This document shows positions 46,004-54,954 of a DNA stretch of 64,000 nucleotides, piece after piece. The DNA is taken from contig NZ_JPME01000020.1 of the NCBI RefSeq assembly GCF_000732605.1, positions 62,001 to 126,000 on the forward strand, read 5' to 3'. The notes under the pieces were generated by a model, which made no database searches, had not been told where the DNA came from, and saw only the letters and a program-made list of their open reading frames with translations. The stretch comes from Lacrimispora celerecrescens. GTDB lineage: Bacteria; Bacillota; Clostridia; Lachnospirales; Lachnospiraceae. Position numbers and translations under genes: made by a program. Position 1 is the first letter of the stretch; each line of letters begins with the position of its first letter.

Positions 46004-46831
46004 TTACAGCCTCATTCTTTTGATATGAACCGCCAGATATGCGGTCTCTTCTTCCGTTACATCGTGATGGTATGTTTCCATTATATAATCCTTGATCTTT
46101 AAACTGCACCGGTATTCCTCCGGGTACATCTCGGATATCAAATGGTTAAATTCAACATTCCCGCTGTTTAACAGCTCCTTTGTAACGATTCTTTGTGCCA
46201 GAAACCTTAAATGGGTAACAAACCGCTGATAATTCAAAGACATTTCATCAGGCTCCATTGAAAAATATTCTTTCACAATCCCTACGGTATTTTGGATCAG
46301 GTTCGTGATATCAATGGTATCGCGCATAGCGGTATTAAATTCTGCGTTAACGATGTGAAACGCAATGAATCCCGCCTCATCAACAGGAAGGGATACCCCG
46401 ATCCTCCGCTCAATTAATGCGATAGCGTATTCACCGATTAAGTATTCCTCTTTGTAGAAGGTTTTTATCTCATTCAGCAGAGGGTTTGAAAATTTCATCT
46501 TCTGCTTAAATCGATGAATGGCAAAATTGATGTGATCCGTCAGCGTTATGTATATGTTTTGATTAAGACTCCGGTTTAATACGCTTTTTGCATAATTTAT
46601 GATTTCCGTAGAAACCTGGATATGCTCAAGGGGAAGGTTTACCAGCAATTCTTTAAATTTGTCAACATTGTTCTGGCTGTCCAGACGAAATACCTTTTCA
46701 ACTGCGCTCTCCGGAATCTCTTTCCCCGGCTTCATGCCGAATCCGATTCCTCTGCCCATGACGATGATTTCTTTTCCGTCCGGCTCCAGCGCACTGACAA
46801 TATTGTTATTGATTATTTTGTCAATTTTCAT
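46004..46831 (-). CDS. BglG/LicT-family transcription antiterminator
   Basis: A 275-residue antiterminator: an N-terminal RNA-binding CAT domain (MKIDKIINNNIVSALEPDGK, GRGIGFGMKPG) and two PRD domains with histidines for PTS phosphorylation (DHINFAIHRFKQ; FIAFHIVNAEF; HLRFLAQRI; YLAVHIKRM). ATG 46831 is the family-typical start; the frame extends to 46903 through the terminator and is not translated there. It binds the RAT in its own leader and allows the whole PTS operon to be read. Confidence 0.93.
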   Translation of the reverse strand: MKIDKIINNNIVSALEPDGKEIIVMGRGIGFGMKPGKEIPESAVEKVFRLDSQNNVDKFKELLVNLPLEHIQVSTEIINYAKSVLNRSLNQNIYITLTDHINFAIHRFKQKMKFSNPLLNEIKTFYKEEYLIGEYAIALIERRIGVSLPVDEAGFIAFHIVNAEFNTAMRDTIDITNLIQNTVGIVKEYFSMEPDEMSLNYQRFVTHLRFLAQRIVTKELLNSGNVEFNHLISEMYPEEYRCSLKIKDYIMETYHHDVTEEETAYLAVHIKRMRL

Positions 46832-46848
46832 ACAATGTCCCATCCTAT

Positions 46849-46914
46849 AAAATAAAAAACCAACTTTGACCACGAAAATTAAAGTACATTTTCCCATAAT
46901 CAAAATTGGTTTTG
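46849..46914 (-). terminator. Leader terminator controlled by antitermination
   Basis: On the minus strand AAAACCAATTTTGA pairs with TCAAAGTTGGTTTT over 14 pairs with one G-T, followed by TTTTTTATTTT. It overlaps the 3' end of the RAT, the classic arrangement. Confidence 0.9.
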
Positions 46915-46935
46915 CCTGCTTTCCAGTAACAATCC
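46909..46935 (-). promoter_or_regulatory. Ribonucleic antiterminator (RAT) of the PTS operon
   Basis: GGATTGTTACTGG followed by AAAGCAGGCAAAACC on the minus strand, nearly identical to the LicT/SacY RAT consensus. It overlaps the terminator at 46849-46914. Confidence 0.92.
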
Positions 46936-46956
46936 ACTCAATATATCCTTGCTTTA

Positions 46957-46984
46957 ACTATACCAGTTATTTTTAAAATGTCAA
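46957..46984 (-). promoter_or_regulatory. Promoter of the PTS operon
   Basis: On the minus strand: TTGACA (46979-46984), 16-base spacer ending in TGG (extended -10), TATAGT (46957-46962). Start near 46950, just before the RAT. Confidence 0.8.
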
Positions 46985-47023
46985 CAAAATTTTATACATT
47001 TTTTATAATTCCTCGATTTTCAA

Positions 47024-47896
47024 TTAATTCCCCGAAGGATCAAAAGCATCCCGTAAAGCATCTCCGATGAAATTAATACTTACGACCAGCAATATGATCA
47101 TCAGACCCGGCGGTACCCACAACCATGGCTTAGAAGTAAGGATCGAAATGGATTGGGCTCCGTTTAACATATTGCCAAGGCTGGACTGAGGCGGTTGAAT
47201 CCCCATGCCAAGAAAGCTTAGGGCTGCTTCATCCAACATGGATATGGCGATAACGGAGGTTGCATATACCAAAATGGGTGCGACCGTATTGGGAAGTATC
47301 TCGGAAAACAAGATATAGCGTTTTGGCATTCCCGCGACCCGGTCTCCCTGGATAAATGTCATCTCCCGGATGGACAGAACATTTCCTCTGACCAGCCGGG
47401 CAATTCCAGGCCAATCAACAAAACCGAGAATCAATATGATATTTAAAAGGCCCGGGCGAAATATAGCCGCGGAAACCAGTACAAGCAAGATATAAGGAAA
47501 GGACATAACCATGTCCGTAAACCGCATGATGACCATATCCAGGATTCCTCCGAAGAACCCGGATACCAGTCCTAAAACCACACCGACGACCGTAGACACT
47601 GCAGTAGAGGCAAACCCTACTAACAGGGAGATCCTGACGGCGTACAGCATTCTGCTTAATACATCCCTTCCCACCTGGTCAGTTCCAAGCAGGTGCTTTA
47701 CGGAAGGCGGATCGCTAAATCCGCCCACCACTTTATCCGGGCTATAAGGCGAAAGGACCGGCGCAAGCAGCGCGCATAGGAGTATGATAGCAAGGAATAT
47801 GGTGCTGGCCACAGCCAGTTTGTGCTTTAAAAACCGCCTCATTACTGTATTGCGGTATACGTTATCTTCACTGATTATTGTTTTATCTCTATTCAT
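47024..47896 (-). CDS. Peptide/nickel-type ABC permease (OppC/DppC)
   Basis: A 290-residue permease with five to six membrane segments and the DppC pattern: SPYSPDKVV, HLLGTDQVGRDVLSRMLYAVRISLLVG (in part), and ARLVRGNVLSIREMTFIQ as coupling loop. Last gene of the operon; no clear terminator follows before the PTS promoter. CAGGAG precedes the ATG. Confidence 0.92.
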   Translation of the reverse strand: MNRDKTIISEDNVYRNTVMRRFLKHKLAVASTIFLAIILLCALLAPVLSPYSPDKVVGGFSDPPSVKHLLGTDQVGRDVLSRMLYAVRISLLVGFASTAVSTVVGVVLGLVSGFFGGILDMVIMRFTDMVMSFPYILLVLVSAAIFRPGLLNIILILGFVDWPGIARLVRGNVLSIREMTFIQGDRVAGMPKRYILFSEILPNTVAPILVYATSVIAISMLDEAALSFLGMGIQPPQSSLGNMLNGAQSISILTSKPWLWVPPGLMIILLVVSINFIGDALRDAFDPSGN

Positions 47897-47911
47897 TCAT
47901 TTTCTCCTGCT

Positions 47912-48856
47912 TTAATACGTAATCGTCGGATCTACCAGCGCATAGATGACATCCGTCAGCAGGTTTGCCACTAAGACAACAATGGCGGACATCAGACAGA
48001 CGCCCATAATGACCGGATAATCTCTGCTGATAATCGCACTCATGGTCATCATGCCAAGCCCAGGCCAGGAAAATACCTGTTCAATGATGATGGCACCGCC
48101 AAACAAGATCGGGATATGCATTCCGAGTACAGTAATGACCGGGATTAACGCATTCCGAAGGGCATGCTTATTAATCACCAGGAAGCGTCCGATTCCCTTT
48201 GCCCTTGCCGTCCGGAGATAATCCTTTCTTAGTATCTCAAGCATGGCGCTTCGGATATAACGAATATTGGTTCCTGCCATGGATGTCGCCAATACGATTA
48301 CAGGCATGATCATATGCCTGACGACGTCTAAAGCACCTTTCTGCGCTCCCAGAGTATACATTCCGCTGGAAGGCAGCCAACCAAGCCTGACGGTAAAAAT
48401 ATAGATCAGTACCAATGCAAGGAAAAAACCGGGAACACTGCTTCCAAGGAAGGAAAGCGTAACGACGGTATAGTCCTGGGGTGTATATTTGTGAACTGCG
48501 CTGTAGATTCCTGCAGGTACCGCAATCAACATACTGACAAATAACGAGACGGACATTAACAGCAAAGTTGGCCCGATATAGGTTTTAATCATTTGGCTAA
48601 CCGGCTGAAAGCTTTTCATGGAATATCCCATGTTACCCTGTAAAAGATTCGTAAGCCAGATCCAGTATTGTACATAGACGGGCTTATTTAGACCCAAGGC
48701 AATTCTTTTGGTTTCGATGGCCGCCTGGGACACTCTGGGCCCCTGGAGCAGTTCCAATGGACTTCCTACCATAGTCATGATCAGGAAATCAATGATGGTT
48801 ATGCCAATCAGGACCGGGATTGCGACAAGAATACGTTTGATAATATATTTAAGCAT
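47912..48856 (-). CDS. Peptide/nickel-type ABC permease (OppB/DppB)
   Basis: A 314-residue permease with six membrane segments (IIKRILVAIPVLIGITIIDF at the start) and the coupling loop YIRSAMLEILRKDYLRTARAKG. ATG 48856 has GGAGG six bases upstream and overlaps the OppF-like stop by eight bases; the ATG at 48862 touches the ribosome site and is unlikely. Confidence 0.92.
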   Translation of the reverse strand: MLKYIIKRILVAIPVLIGITIIDFLIMTMVGSPLELLQGPRVSQAAIETKRIALGLNKPVYVQYWIWLTNLLQGNMGYSMKSFQPVSQMIKTYIGPTLLLMSVSLFVSMLIAVPAGIYSAVHKYTPQDYTVVTLSFLGSSVPGFFLALVLIYIFTVRLGWLPSSGMYTLGAQKGALDVVRHMIMPVIVLATSMAGTNIRYIRSAMLEILRKDYLRTARAKGIGRFLVINKHALRNALIPVITVLGMHIPILFGGAIIIEQVFSWPGLGMMTMSAIISRDYPVIMGVCLMSAIVVLVANLLTDVIYALVDPTITY

Positions 48857-49868
48857 TCGCATCCTCCTTTGGCCATCTGCCCTGAGCCAGCACCGGACAG
48901 GCGGCCAGATGACCGCTACCTGGCCGGACCGGGATCAGGGCAGGCTCCGATCGTTTGCACTCTTCTACGGCGTATGGACACCGGCTATGAAAATGACAGC
49001 CGGAAGGCATATCCTTATTAGAAGGCAGTTCTCCCTGCAATATCACTCTTTTTCTGTCTCTGGCTTCGGGATCAGGAATCGGTGCGGCACTGCATAATGC
49101 CTGCGTATAAGGATGCACCGGATTCTCAAACAGTTCCCTTGCATCCGCAAGCTCCACAATTTTCCCAAGATACATGACGGCAATTCGGTCACTGATGTAT
49201 TTGACCGCATCAAGACCGTGGCCGATAAACAGATAGGTAAGCTTTAGTTCCCTTTGTAAATCACGAAGCAGATTAAGGATCTGAGCCTGTATTGATACAT
49301 CCAGGGCGCTCACCGGCTCATCGCAGACGATCAGTCTGGGGTTAAGAGACAGTGCTCTTGCGATCCCAATCCTTTGCCTTTGTCCGCCGGAAAACTCATG
49401 TGGATAACGCCCTTTCGAATTCTTCGGAAGTCCCACCATATCAAGGAGGCGGTCAACCTCCTTGTTAATATTTTGTCTTGTACTGACGCCGTGATACAGC
49501 ATTGGATAGGATAAGGTATCAAAAATGCGTTTTTTCGGATTAAGGGAAGTATACGGATCCTGAAACACCATCTGTATCTGAGTACGGATTTGTCTCATTC
49601 CAGCAGCCGAACGTTCCGTGAACGGCTGCCCTTCATAGACAATGCTCCCCTCTGTGGGAGTTTCTAAAGCTGCAAGCTGCCGTCCTATGGTGGATTTGCC
49701 GCAGCCGGATTCACCTACCAGTCCAAGAGTTTCTCCCGGATACAGTTCAAAATCCACACCGTTCACAGCATGGATAAACCCAACTGTATGGGGAATAATT
49801 CCGTCGCGAACCGGATAATATTTTTTCAACCCCTTAATCTCTGCCAGAGGCTGTCGTTCCTTTTGCAT
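48849..49868 (-). CDS. Oligopeptide ABC ATPase (OppF/DppF-like)
   Basis: A 339-residue ATPase: Walker [10 protein letters not shown] near residue 55, signature FSGGQRQRI, Walker [14 protein letters not shown], and the C-terminal oligo_HPY region with a CPYAVEEC cysteine pair typical of this group. GGAGGGA lies ten bases before the ATG. Works as a heterodimer with the neighbouring OppD-like ATPase. Confidence 0.94.
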   Translation of the reverse strand: MQKERQPLAEIKGLKKYYPVRDGIIPHTVGFIHAVNGVDFELYPGETLGLVGESGCGKSTIGRQLAALETPTEGSIVYEGQPFTERSAAGMRQIRTQIQMVFQDPYTSLNPKKRIFDTLSYPMLYHGVSTRQNINKEVDRLLDMVGLPKNSKGRYPHEFSGGQRQRIGIARALSLNPRLIVCDEPVSALDVSIQAQILNLLRDLQRELKLTYLFIGHGLDAVKYISDRIAVMYLGKIVELADARELFENPVHPYTQALCSAAPIPDPEARDRKRVILQGELPSNKDMPSGCHFHSRCPYAVEECKRSEPALIPVRPGSGHLAACPVLAQGRWPKEDANA

Positions 49869-49871
49869 GTG

Positions 49872-50873
49872 CTAATTCCCTCCTGACACTTGCGTCATCC
49901 TCTCCCGAATATCCGACCTCCGCCAGCATCTTGTCCCGTGATTTCCTTCTATTTCAACCAACCTTTGCTCCTGCTCACAGCCATCGATTGCATGCGGACA
50001 GCGGTTTGCAAAGCGGCAGCCTGTGATCTCGCCGTAATGCTCCGGAACAGTACCATCAATCGTCAATAATTCTCTCTCTTCTTTATCTCTGATACTGGGA
50101 ATGGATTTCAGCAGCGCCTGTGTATAAGGGTGTCCTGGCTTTTTAAACAAATCAAGGACACCTGCCTCTTCCACAATCTGTCCGGCGTACATGACCATAA
50201 CCCGGTCCGCCATTTCTGCTACCAGACCCATGTCATGTGTTATTAAAATGATTGACATATGAAGCTCATCTCGTAAGTTCCGTAAGAGTTCCATAATCTG
50301 CGCCTGAATCGTAACATCCAGCGCAGTGGTCGGTTCATCCGCAATTAAGAGCTTCGGATTGCAGGCAAGCGCCATGGCGATCATTGCCCTTTGCCGCATT
50401 CCGCCTGACAGAGTATGGGGATACTTGTTCATAATAGAAGAAGGATCCGGAAGCCCCACCTTATCCAGGAGGAGCAGTGCCCGTTCCCTCGCCGCTTTCC
50501 TGTCCAGATCCAAATGGATGCGCATGGCTTCCATGATCTGGTTCCCAATGGTAAATAGCGGATTCAAACTGGCCATGGCATCCTGAAAGATCATGGTCAT
50601 CTTACTCCCGCGAATCCGGTCGAACTCCTTTTCCGGTAGCCCTAATAATTCCTGCCCGTCAAAAACGACCTTTCCTCCGGTGATTTTACCATTTTCTCCC
50701 AGCAAGCCCATGACTGACAGAAGCGTAACACTCTTGCCTGAACCCGATTCTCCAACGATGCACAGGATCTCGCCCTGATTTACATGAAGGCTGACCCTGT
50801 CTAAGCATTTGATATCTCCTGCATCGGTGGAGAATGCCATTTCCAGGGAGTCTACTTCCAGTAATGAAGTCAT
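49872..50873 (-). CDS. Oligopeptide ABC ATPase (OppD/DppD-like)
   Basis: A 333-residue ATPase: Walker A GESGSGKSV, signature LSGGMRQRAM, Walker B LLIADEPTTALDV, switch His in LITHDMGLVAEMADRV, and a C-terminal CRFANRCPHAIDGC oligo_HPY motif. Its ATG overlaps the binding-protein stop (ATGA, 50870-50873), so translation is coupled; an ATG 15 bases earlier is in frame but less likely. Confidence 0.94.
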   Translation of the reverse strand: MTSLLEVDSLEMAFSTDAGDIKCLDRVSLHVNQGEILCIVGESGSGKSVTLLSVMGLLGENGKITGGKVVFDGQELLGLPEKEFDRIRGSKMTMIFQDAMASLNPLFTIGNQIMEAMRIHLDLDRKAARERALLLLDKVGLPDPSSIMNKYPHTLSGGMRQRAMIAMALACNPKLLIADEPTTALDVTIQAQIMELLRNLRDELHMSIILITHDMGLVAEMADRVMVMYAGQIVEEAGVLDLFKKPGHPYTQALLKSIPSIRDKEERELLTIDGTVPEHYGEITGCRFANRCPHAIDGCEQEQRLVEIEGNHGTRCWRRSDIRERMTQVSGGN

Positions 50874-52552
50874 TGTGTCACATCCCATTCGTGAATATTA
50901 TTAAAAGAGCCATATACATCCGGCGTCGCATTCATCACCCTTTTATTCACCGCTCCGATTGCACTTATAATATAGGAAGAAATCATCGGAACCTCCTGCT
51001 GCATGACAGTATCGATCTTTAAATATTGTTTCTTGATTTCATTAATATCACTGGTAGCCTGGGTTGCCTCCAATGCCTGGGTTATGGTATCATTTACATA
51101 GCCGGTCCAACCGTCCGCAGATAATAACCAGTTAATGTCCGGATATGGATCTACCGGAGCATAGGTATACTGCACTGCCAGCAAATCAAAATCCTTGCTA
51201 CCCGCTTTGGTCATTAAGCTGGATAAGTCTACAGTTGTCACCTGAACCTTGATTCCGATTTCCAGCAGCTTTGCGGCAATATAATCCGCAGCCTGGCAAA
51301 AGGTGGTATCTCCACTGTTTACATAGAAGTTCAATGTCTTTGAAGCATCCCAACCATCCGCGACTGCCTGAGCGACTAATTCTTTCGCTTTTTCCGGATC
51401 GTAAGCAGTTGGAGTCAGGCTTTCGTCATAGAACGGTCCTGCACTGGATAGAAAACCGTCAACCACTTCTCCTTTTCCATTTAAAAGTCCGGTTATTATG
51501 GACGGGCGGTCAATTCCATAAAGAATCGCCTGGCGTATACGGGGATCCGTTACTGTGGCAGTATTAAAGAAGATCGACTGATTGATGACAGGAGCACCAT
51601 AGTTGACCGTCACATTCCCAAGAGCTTCCACGCTGGCATAATCCTCCTGCAGGATGTTGCCGGTGGTCTGCTGCACAAAATCAATTTCTCCTGATTGCAG
51701 CCCGGTCAGCAATTGTGCCGCAGGTACGATCTTAATATTTAACCGATTTATTTTCGGAGTTCCCTTCCAGTACGTATCATTTGCCTCATAGGACACATAA
51801 TGCTGCAAATCAACAGAAGTGATGCGGTAGGGCCCGTTAACTACTGTCGGAGCGTTGAACCAGTCATAGCCTGCCAGATCCTCATCTGCTACGCTCTCAA
51901 GAATATGCTTAGGCAGTGTCAGTATATAGCGTCCATATGTATTCTGGAAAGTGGTAAGAGCCATCTGATATTTGGTCGTAAATTCAACGGTTTTACTGTC
52001 AATTGCCTTAACGCCGGATAGTTCCGTCGCTCCCTCCTCTGAAAAACCATCGTCTCCCACGCCTTCAATGGCATAAAGCGCCATGCTTGCATTGGCACGA
52101 ACAGGGCTTGACAACTTAAGAACGGTATATACGACGTCGTCCGCAGTTACAGGCTGACCGTCGGACCAGCTTGCGTTCGGATCAATATTTACGGTAAAAT
52201 GAATATTATCCTCCGTAGTAATTGAAGAAGCCAGCATTCCCTCAAACTCCAGATTTCTGTTTAATTCAACAAGGGGCAGGAATTCCAATGCCGTGGAGGT
52301 TTTCATGATTTCAGTTGCATCCATTAACAAAGGGTTAACGCTGCTGATAGAATCGGTCATTCCGATATTTACGATTTTATCCTCCGTACTCCCACCCTGT
52401 GCGGACTGATCCTCTGTCGTGTTTCCCTTAGCCGGATTCTCAGTTCCGGGACTGGGATTTGACTTTGCACACGCCGCAAGAGATACCACCATGGCAAAAA
52501 CCAGCATAACCCCGATTGCTTTATGCAGTTTTTGAAAGACTGCTTTTTTCAT
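50870..52552 (-). CDS. Peptide/nickel-type ABC substrate-binding lipoprotein (family 5)
   Basis: A 560-residue lipoprotein: MKKAVFQKLHKAIG, hydrophobic core, lipobox SLAAC near residue 28, then a Ser/Asn/Gly-rich linker. The body has DSISSVNPLLMDATE, NIDPNASWSDGQPVTADDVVYT and LYGIDRPSIITGLLNGKGEVVDGF (in part) of the SBP family 5. It delivers oligopeptides, or in some relatives nickel chelates, to the OppBCDF complex encoded downstream. A nickel role would fit the hydrogenase nearby but is not shown. A good promoter precedes it. Confidence 0.92.
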   Translation of the reverse strand: MKKAVFQKLHKAIGVMLVFAMVVSLAACAKSNPSPGTENPAKGNTTEDQSAQGGSTEDKIVNIGMTDSISSVNPLLMDATEIMKTSTALEFLPLVELNRNLEFEGMLASSITTEDNIHFTVNIDPNASWSDGQPVTADDVVYTVLKLSSPVRANASMALYAIEGVGDDGFSEEGATELSGVKAIDSKTVEFTTKYQMALTTFQNTYGRYILTLPKHILESVADEDLAGYDWFNAPTVVNGPYRITSVDLQHYVSYEANDTYWKGTPKINRLNIKIVPAAQLLTGLQSGEIDFVQQTTGNILQEDYASVEALGNVTVNYGAPVINQSIFFNTATVTDPRIRQAILYGIDRPSIITGLLNGKGEVVDGFLSSAGPFYDESLTPTAYDPEKAKELVAQAVADGWDASKTLNFYVNSGDTTFCQAADYIAAKLLEIGIKVQVTTVDLSSLMTKAGSKDFDLLAVQYTYAPVDPYPDINWLLSADGWTGYVNDTITQALEATQATSDINEIKKQYLKIDTVMQQEVPMISSYIISAIGAVNKRVMNATPDVYGSFNNIHEWDVTQ

Positions 52553-52659
52553 AATTATCGTCCTCCTTAACTATTTTCTCAGATATTTATCCTGCGCACG
52601 GTACGCATTCCTCATATAAGAGAATACATATATGTTTAGTATGAAATATCCTTTTTTAC

Positions 52660-52688
52660 ATCTTAGTATGATTTTGTTTTTTTGTCAA
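52660..52688 (-). promoter_or_regulatory. Promoter of the peptide/nickel-type ABC operon
   Basis: On the minus strand: TTGACA (52683-52688), 17-base spacer, TAAGAT (52660-52665). Start near 52653; leader about 100 bases. Confidence 0.8.
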
Positions 52689-52710
52689 CTATATTTGATG
52701 CCCGTGACAG

Positions 52711-52742
52711 CAAAGAAGTCCGGAACGCCCTGTATCCCGGAC
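52711..52742 (-). terminator. Terminator after sigK
   Basis: GTCCGG (52718-52723) pairs with CCGGAC (52737-52742), then TTCTTTG on the minus strand. Short but well placed. Confidence 0.5.
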
Positions 52743-52793
52743 CTCCCAGACTTTTCACTCTTCTCAACCATCAAAGATGGGATCATACCAATT

Positions 52794-53162
52794 CTAAATA
52801 CAATTCTTTTTAAGTTCGTCTCTCAACCGTTCCAAAGCCTTCTTTTCCAACCGGGATACGTAGGACCGGGATATTCCCATTACATCCGCAATCTCACGCT
52901 GTGTATATTCCTTCCCTCCGTGCAGCCCGTACCTCATTCCAATTATGGTTTTCTCGTTTTCTTTCAGGCAGCTGTCAAAGGCCTCATACAGTTCCTTAAT
53001 ATCCTGCTTTAGAATAATAGATTCCAGTGTTTCCTTATTTTCCATTTCGATGACATCTACTAAGCTTACAGTCTCTCCATCCTTGTCTACGCCGATGGGT
53101 TCAAACAAAGAGACCTCTTTGGAATATTTCTTGTTCGCACGAAGCAGCATTAGGATTTCATT
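52794..53162 (-). CDS. sigK: RNA polymerase sigma-K, 3' segment (interrupted gene)
   Basis: This is the C-terminal part of the mother-cell sigma factor sigma-K: NEILMLLRANKKYSKEVSL, PIGVDKDGETVSLVDVIE, and region 4 with the helix-turn-helix YTQREIADVMGISRSYVS. It encodes about 121 residues from the junction. The frame runs upstream into the recombinase gene, but that part is not sigma factor and has no proper start. The matching N-terminal part is at 58885-59152 on the same strand. Joining them at AATG gives a continuous 210-residue protein with the conserved VENEILM across the junction. It cannot be expressed as sigma-K without excision of the insert. Confidence 0.93.
   Translation of the reverse strand, partial: NEILMLLRANKKYSKEVSLFEPIGVDKDGETVSLVDVIEMENKETLESIILKQDIKELYEAFDSCLKENEKTIIGMRYGLHGGKEYTQREIADVMGISRSYVSRLEKKALERLRDELKKNCI
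53151..53162 (-). repeat. Attachment site at the sigK 3' side
   Basis: Minus-strand AATGAAATCCTA, matching the partner site AATGGTATCCTA in 10 of 12 bases. The shared AATG (53159-53162) is the probable crossover, by likeness to the AATGA core I recall for the Bacillus skin element. The recombinase stop codon TGA lies across it. Confidence 0.75.
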
Positions 53163-54843
53163 TGCTATAGTCACCTTGCGGCTCTGGTAAATTAAACTCC
53201 TTTGAGCCAAACAGATACAGGTGGACATTCTCTCCATCCCATATGACCTTATCCACAAACGTGCGCACAGCTGCCCGCCTTTGCCGGACATCCATAAGGC
53301 CGATCACATTTTGGAAGGAAGATAAGGTATGCTTAATTAACTGGAATTCCAGATCGGAAAGCTCCCTATTTCCTGCGTCCAGGGAAAGTCCCCATAACCG
53401 CTGCTCCATTTCCCCTTTTCTTTTATGAAGTCCGTCAACCTGTTGTATGATATATTCTTCCGCACCGGTTCCTCCGGCTTTTCCAAGAGAGGCCACCAGT
53501 CCGGTTATCTCCCCTTCAACGTTTTTCAGTTCCTCCTTTAAACGGGATATATCCCATTCCACTTCCTGTCTGCTTTCTTCCACTGCCTTTTTACTCCGGT
53601 ACAGCTGCCTTTGAAATTCACTGCAATCCACAGATATCTTTTTAATTTCCTCTAAGACCATTTGATCCAGTATATTTCCATTTACATTTTTCATCCCACA
53701 GCATTTCATACGGCTTTTTTCCTTCATGGTACATAAATAAGAATAGATCTGTTCCCCATCAGCATTGTACCGGCCGGACAGCTTTGGCCGCATATAGCCG
53801 CCGCAGCCGCCGCAAAAGAGGATTCCGGACAGCAATGCTACATTACTGCGGGGTTTCCGGTAACTTTTTGACTTATTTTGATCTAACAGAACCTGAACAT
53901 TGACCCACATGGAACCGGGAACCACACCCTCATGCTTTCCAACCGCCACGATCCATTCTTCCATATCTTTCATCTCGTGTGTTTTTCCGGCTTTTTGAAG
54001 GGTACGGTTATATGATATCACTCCATGGTTCCCGTCAAATGCCTCTCTCTCTGCAAAGAGATCCACTTTCTTTTCCCGTAAATATTCATAAGCATCCTGA
54101 TCTGCAATCATATAGACCGGATTGGTCAATATTCCTTTTATGGCAAAACGGCTGAATAAGCGGCCGTATTTTGTCCTATGGCCGTTTTGAAGCAAATAGG
54201 TTTCCGTCTGAGTCAGAGATCCTGTCTCTAAAAATTTCTCATAAATCACCTTAACCAGATTTGCCTCTTCCGGAATCTTCTTAAGCTTAAATGCTTTTTT
54301 CACCTTCCCGTCTATAGTCACAGAGGACACGCTCTCCGACGAATAACCCGTAGGGGTATTCCCCCCAAGCCATCTTCCGCTTTTGGAGAGTTCCAGCATG
54401 TTATCCCGGATACGTTCCGCAATTGTCTCTCTCTCCAGCTGGGAGAAAACAGAAGCAATGTACATCATGGCCCGCCCCATGGGAGAGGATGTGTCAAATT
54501 GCTCTTTTATGGAGATAAAGGAAATATGAAGTTCATTAAGCTCTTCAATCAGATTTGCAAAATCACCGATATTACGGCTTATCCGGTCAAGACGGTAGCA
54601 AACGACCGCCGTAAATTTCTTCTTTTTAGCCTCCTGCATCATGACTTTAAACTGAGGCCGCTCTAAGTTTCCTCCGGAAAACCCCTCATCCTCATATACA
54701 CAGGCGCTGTCAGCGAAACACGCTCCATAATGTGCGGAAATGTATTGTCTGCACAGCTCAATCTGATTTCCGATGCTCTCTCCTTTTCCGGTAAATTTTG
54801 ATTTCCTTGAATAAATTGCAAACCGCTCTTTCCCGGCTTCCAC
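53158..54843 (-). CDS. Large serine recombinase of the skin element (SpoIVCA-like)
   Basis: A 561-residue site-specific recombinase. Resolvase domain in the first 150 residues with the nucleophilic Ser in FAIYSRKSK near residue 11 and YRLDRISRN downstream; a recombinase DNA-binding domain at about 165-290; a zinc ribbon with CGGCGG, and further cysteines in YLCTMKEKSRMKCCG; then a coiled coil and a C-terminal domain. GTG 54843 is chosen for AAGGAGG nine bases upstream; a frame to 54924 is in the divergent promoter region. Its stop codon overlaps the attachment core, so the gene abuts the element end, as spoIVCA does. Confidence 0.93.
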   Translation of the reverse strand: MEAGKERFAIYSRKSKFTGKGESIGNQIELCRQYISAHYGACFADSACVYEDEGFSGGNLERPQFKVMMQEAKKKKFTAVVCYRLDRISRNIGDFANLIEELNELHISFISIKEQFDTSSPMGRAMMYIASVFSQLERETIAERIRDNMLELSKSGRWLGGNTPTGYSSESVSSVTIDGKVKKAFKLKKIPEEANLVKVIYEKFLETGSLTQTETYLLQNGHRTKYGRLFSRFAIKGILTNPVYMIADQDAYEYLREKKVDLFAEREAFDGNHGVISYNRTLQKAGKTHEMKDMEEWIVAVGKHEGVVPGSMWVNVQVLLDQNKSKSYRKPRSNVALLSGILFCGGCGGYMRPKLSGRYNADGEQIYSYLCTMKEKSRMKCCGMKNVNGNILDQMVLEEIKKISVDCSEFQRQLYRSKKAVEESRQEVEWDISRLKEELKNVEGEITGLVASLGKAGGTGAEEYIIQQVDGLHKRKGEMEQRLWGLSLDAGNRELSDLEFQLIKHTLSSFQNVIGLMDVRQRRAAVRTFVDKVIWDGENVHLYLFGSKEFNLPEPQGDYSK

Positions 54844-54901
54844 CCCACACTTCCTCCTTACAAAACATAACGCTTCGTTCCACCCCTTAATCCAAACATA
54901 C

Positions 54902-54930
54902 CGGACATGGGAGGCATCATACATTATAAT
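54902..54930 (+). promoter_or_regulatory. Candidate promoter of the small skin ORF
   Basis: CGGACA (54902-54907), 17-base spacer, TATAAT (54925-54930). The ATTATAAT core is symmetrical and could also serve the recombinase on the minus strand. Confidence 0.45.
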
Positions 54931-54954
54931 AACAGTCTATATCAGGTCTTTGTT

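Noticed and set aside
52632-53012. 126-codon plus-strand frame over the sigK 3' segment
   Set aside because: Crosses the importer promoter, the sigK terminator and sigma region 4 in antisense.
53163-53291. N-terminal 43 residues of the open frame containing the sigK 3' segment
   Set aside because: These codons are recombinase sequence read in another frame; no start or ribosome site. Sigma-K coding begins only at the attachment core.
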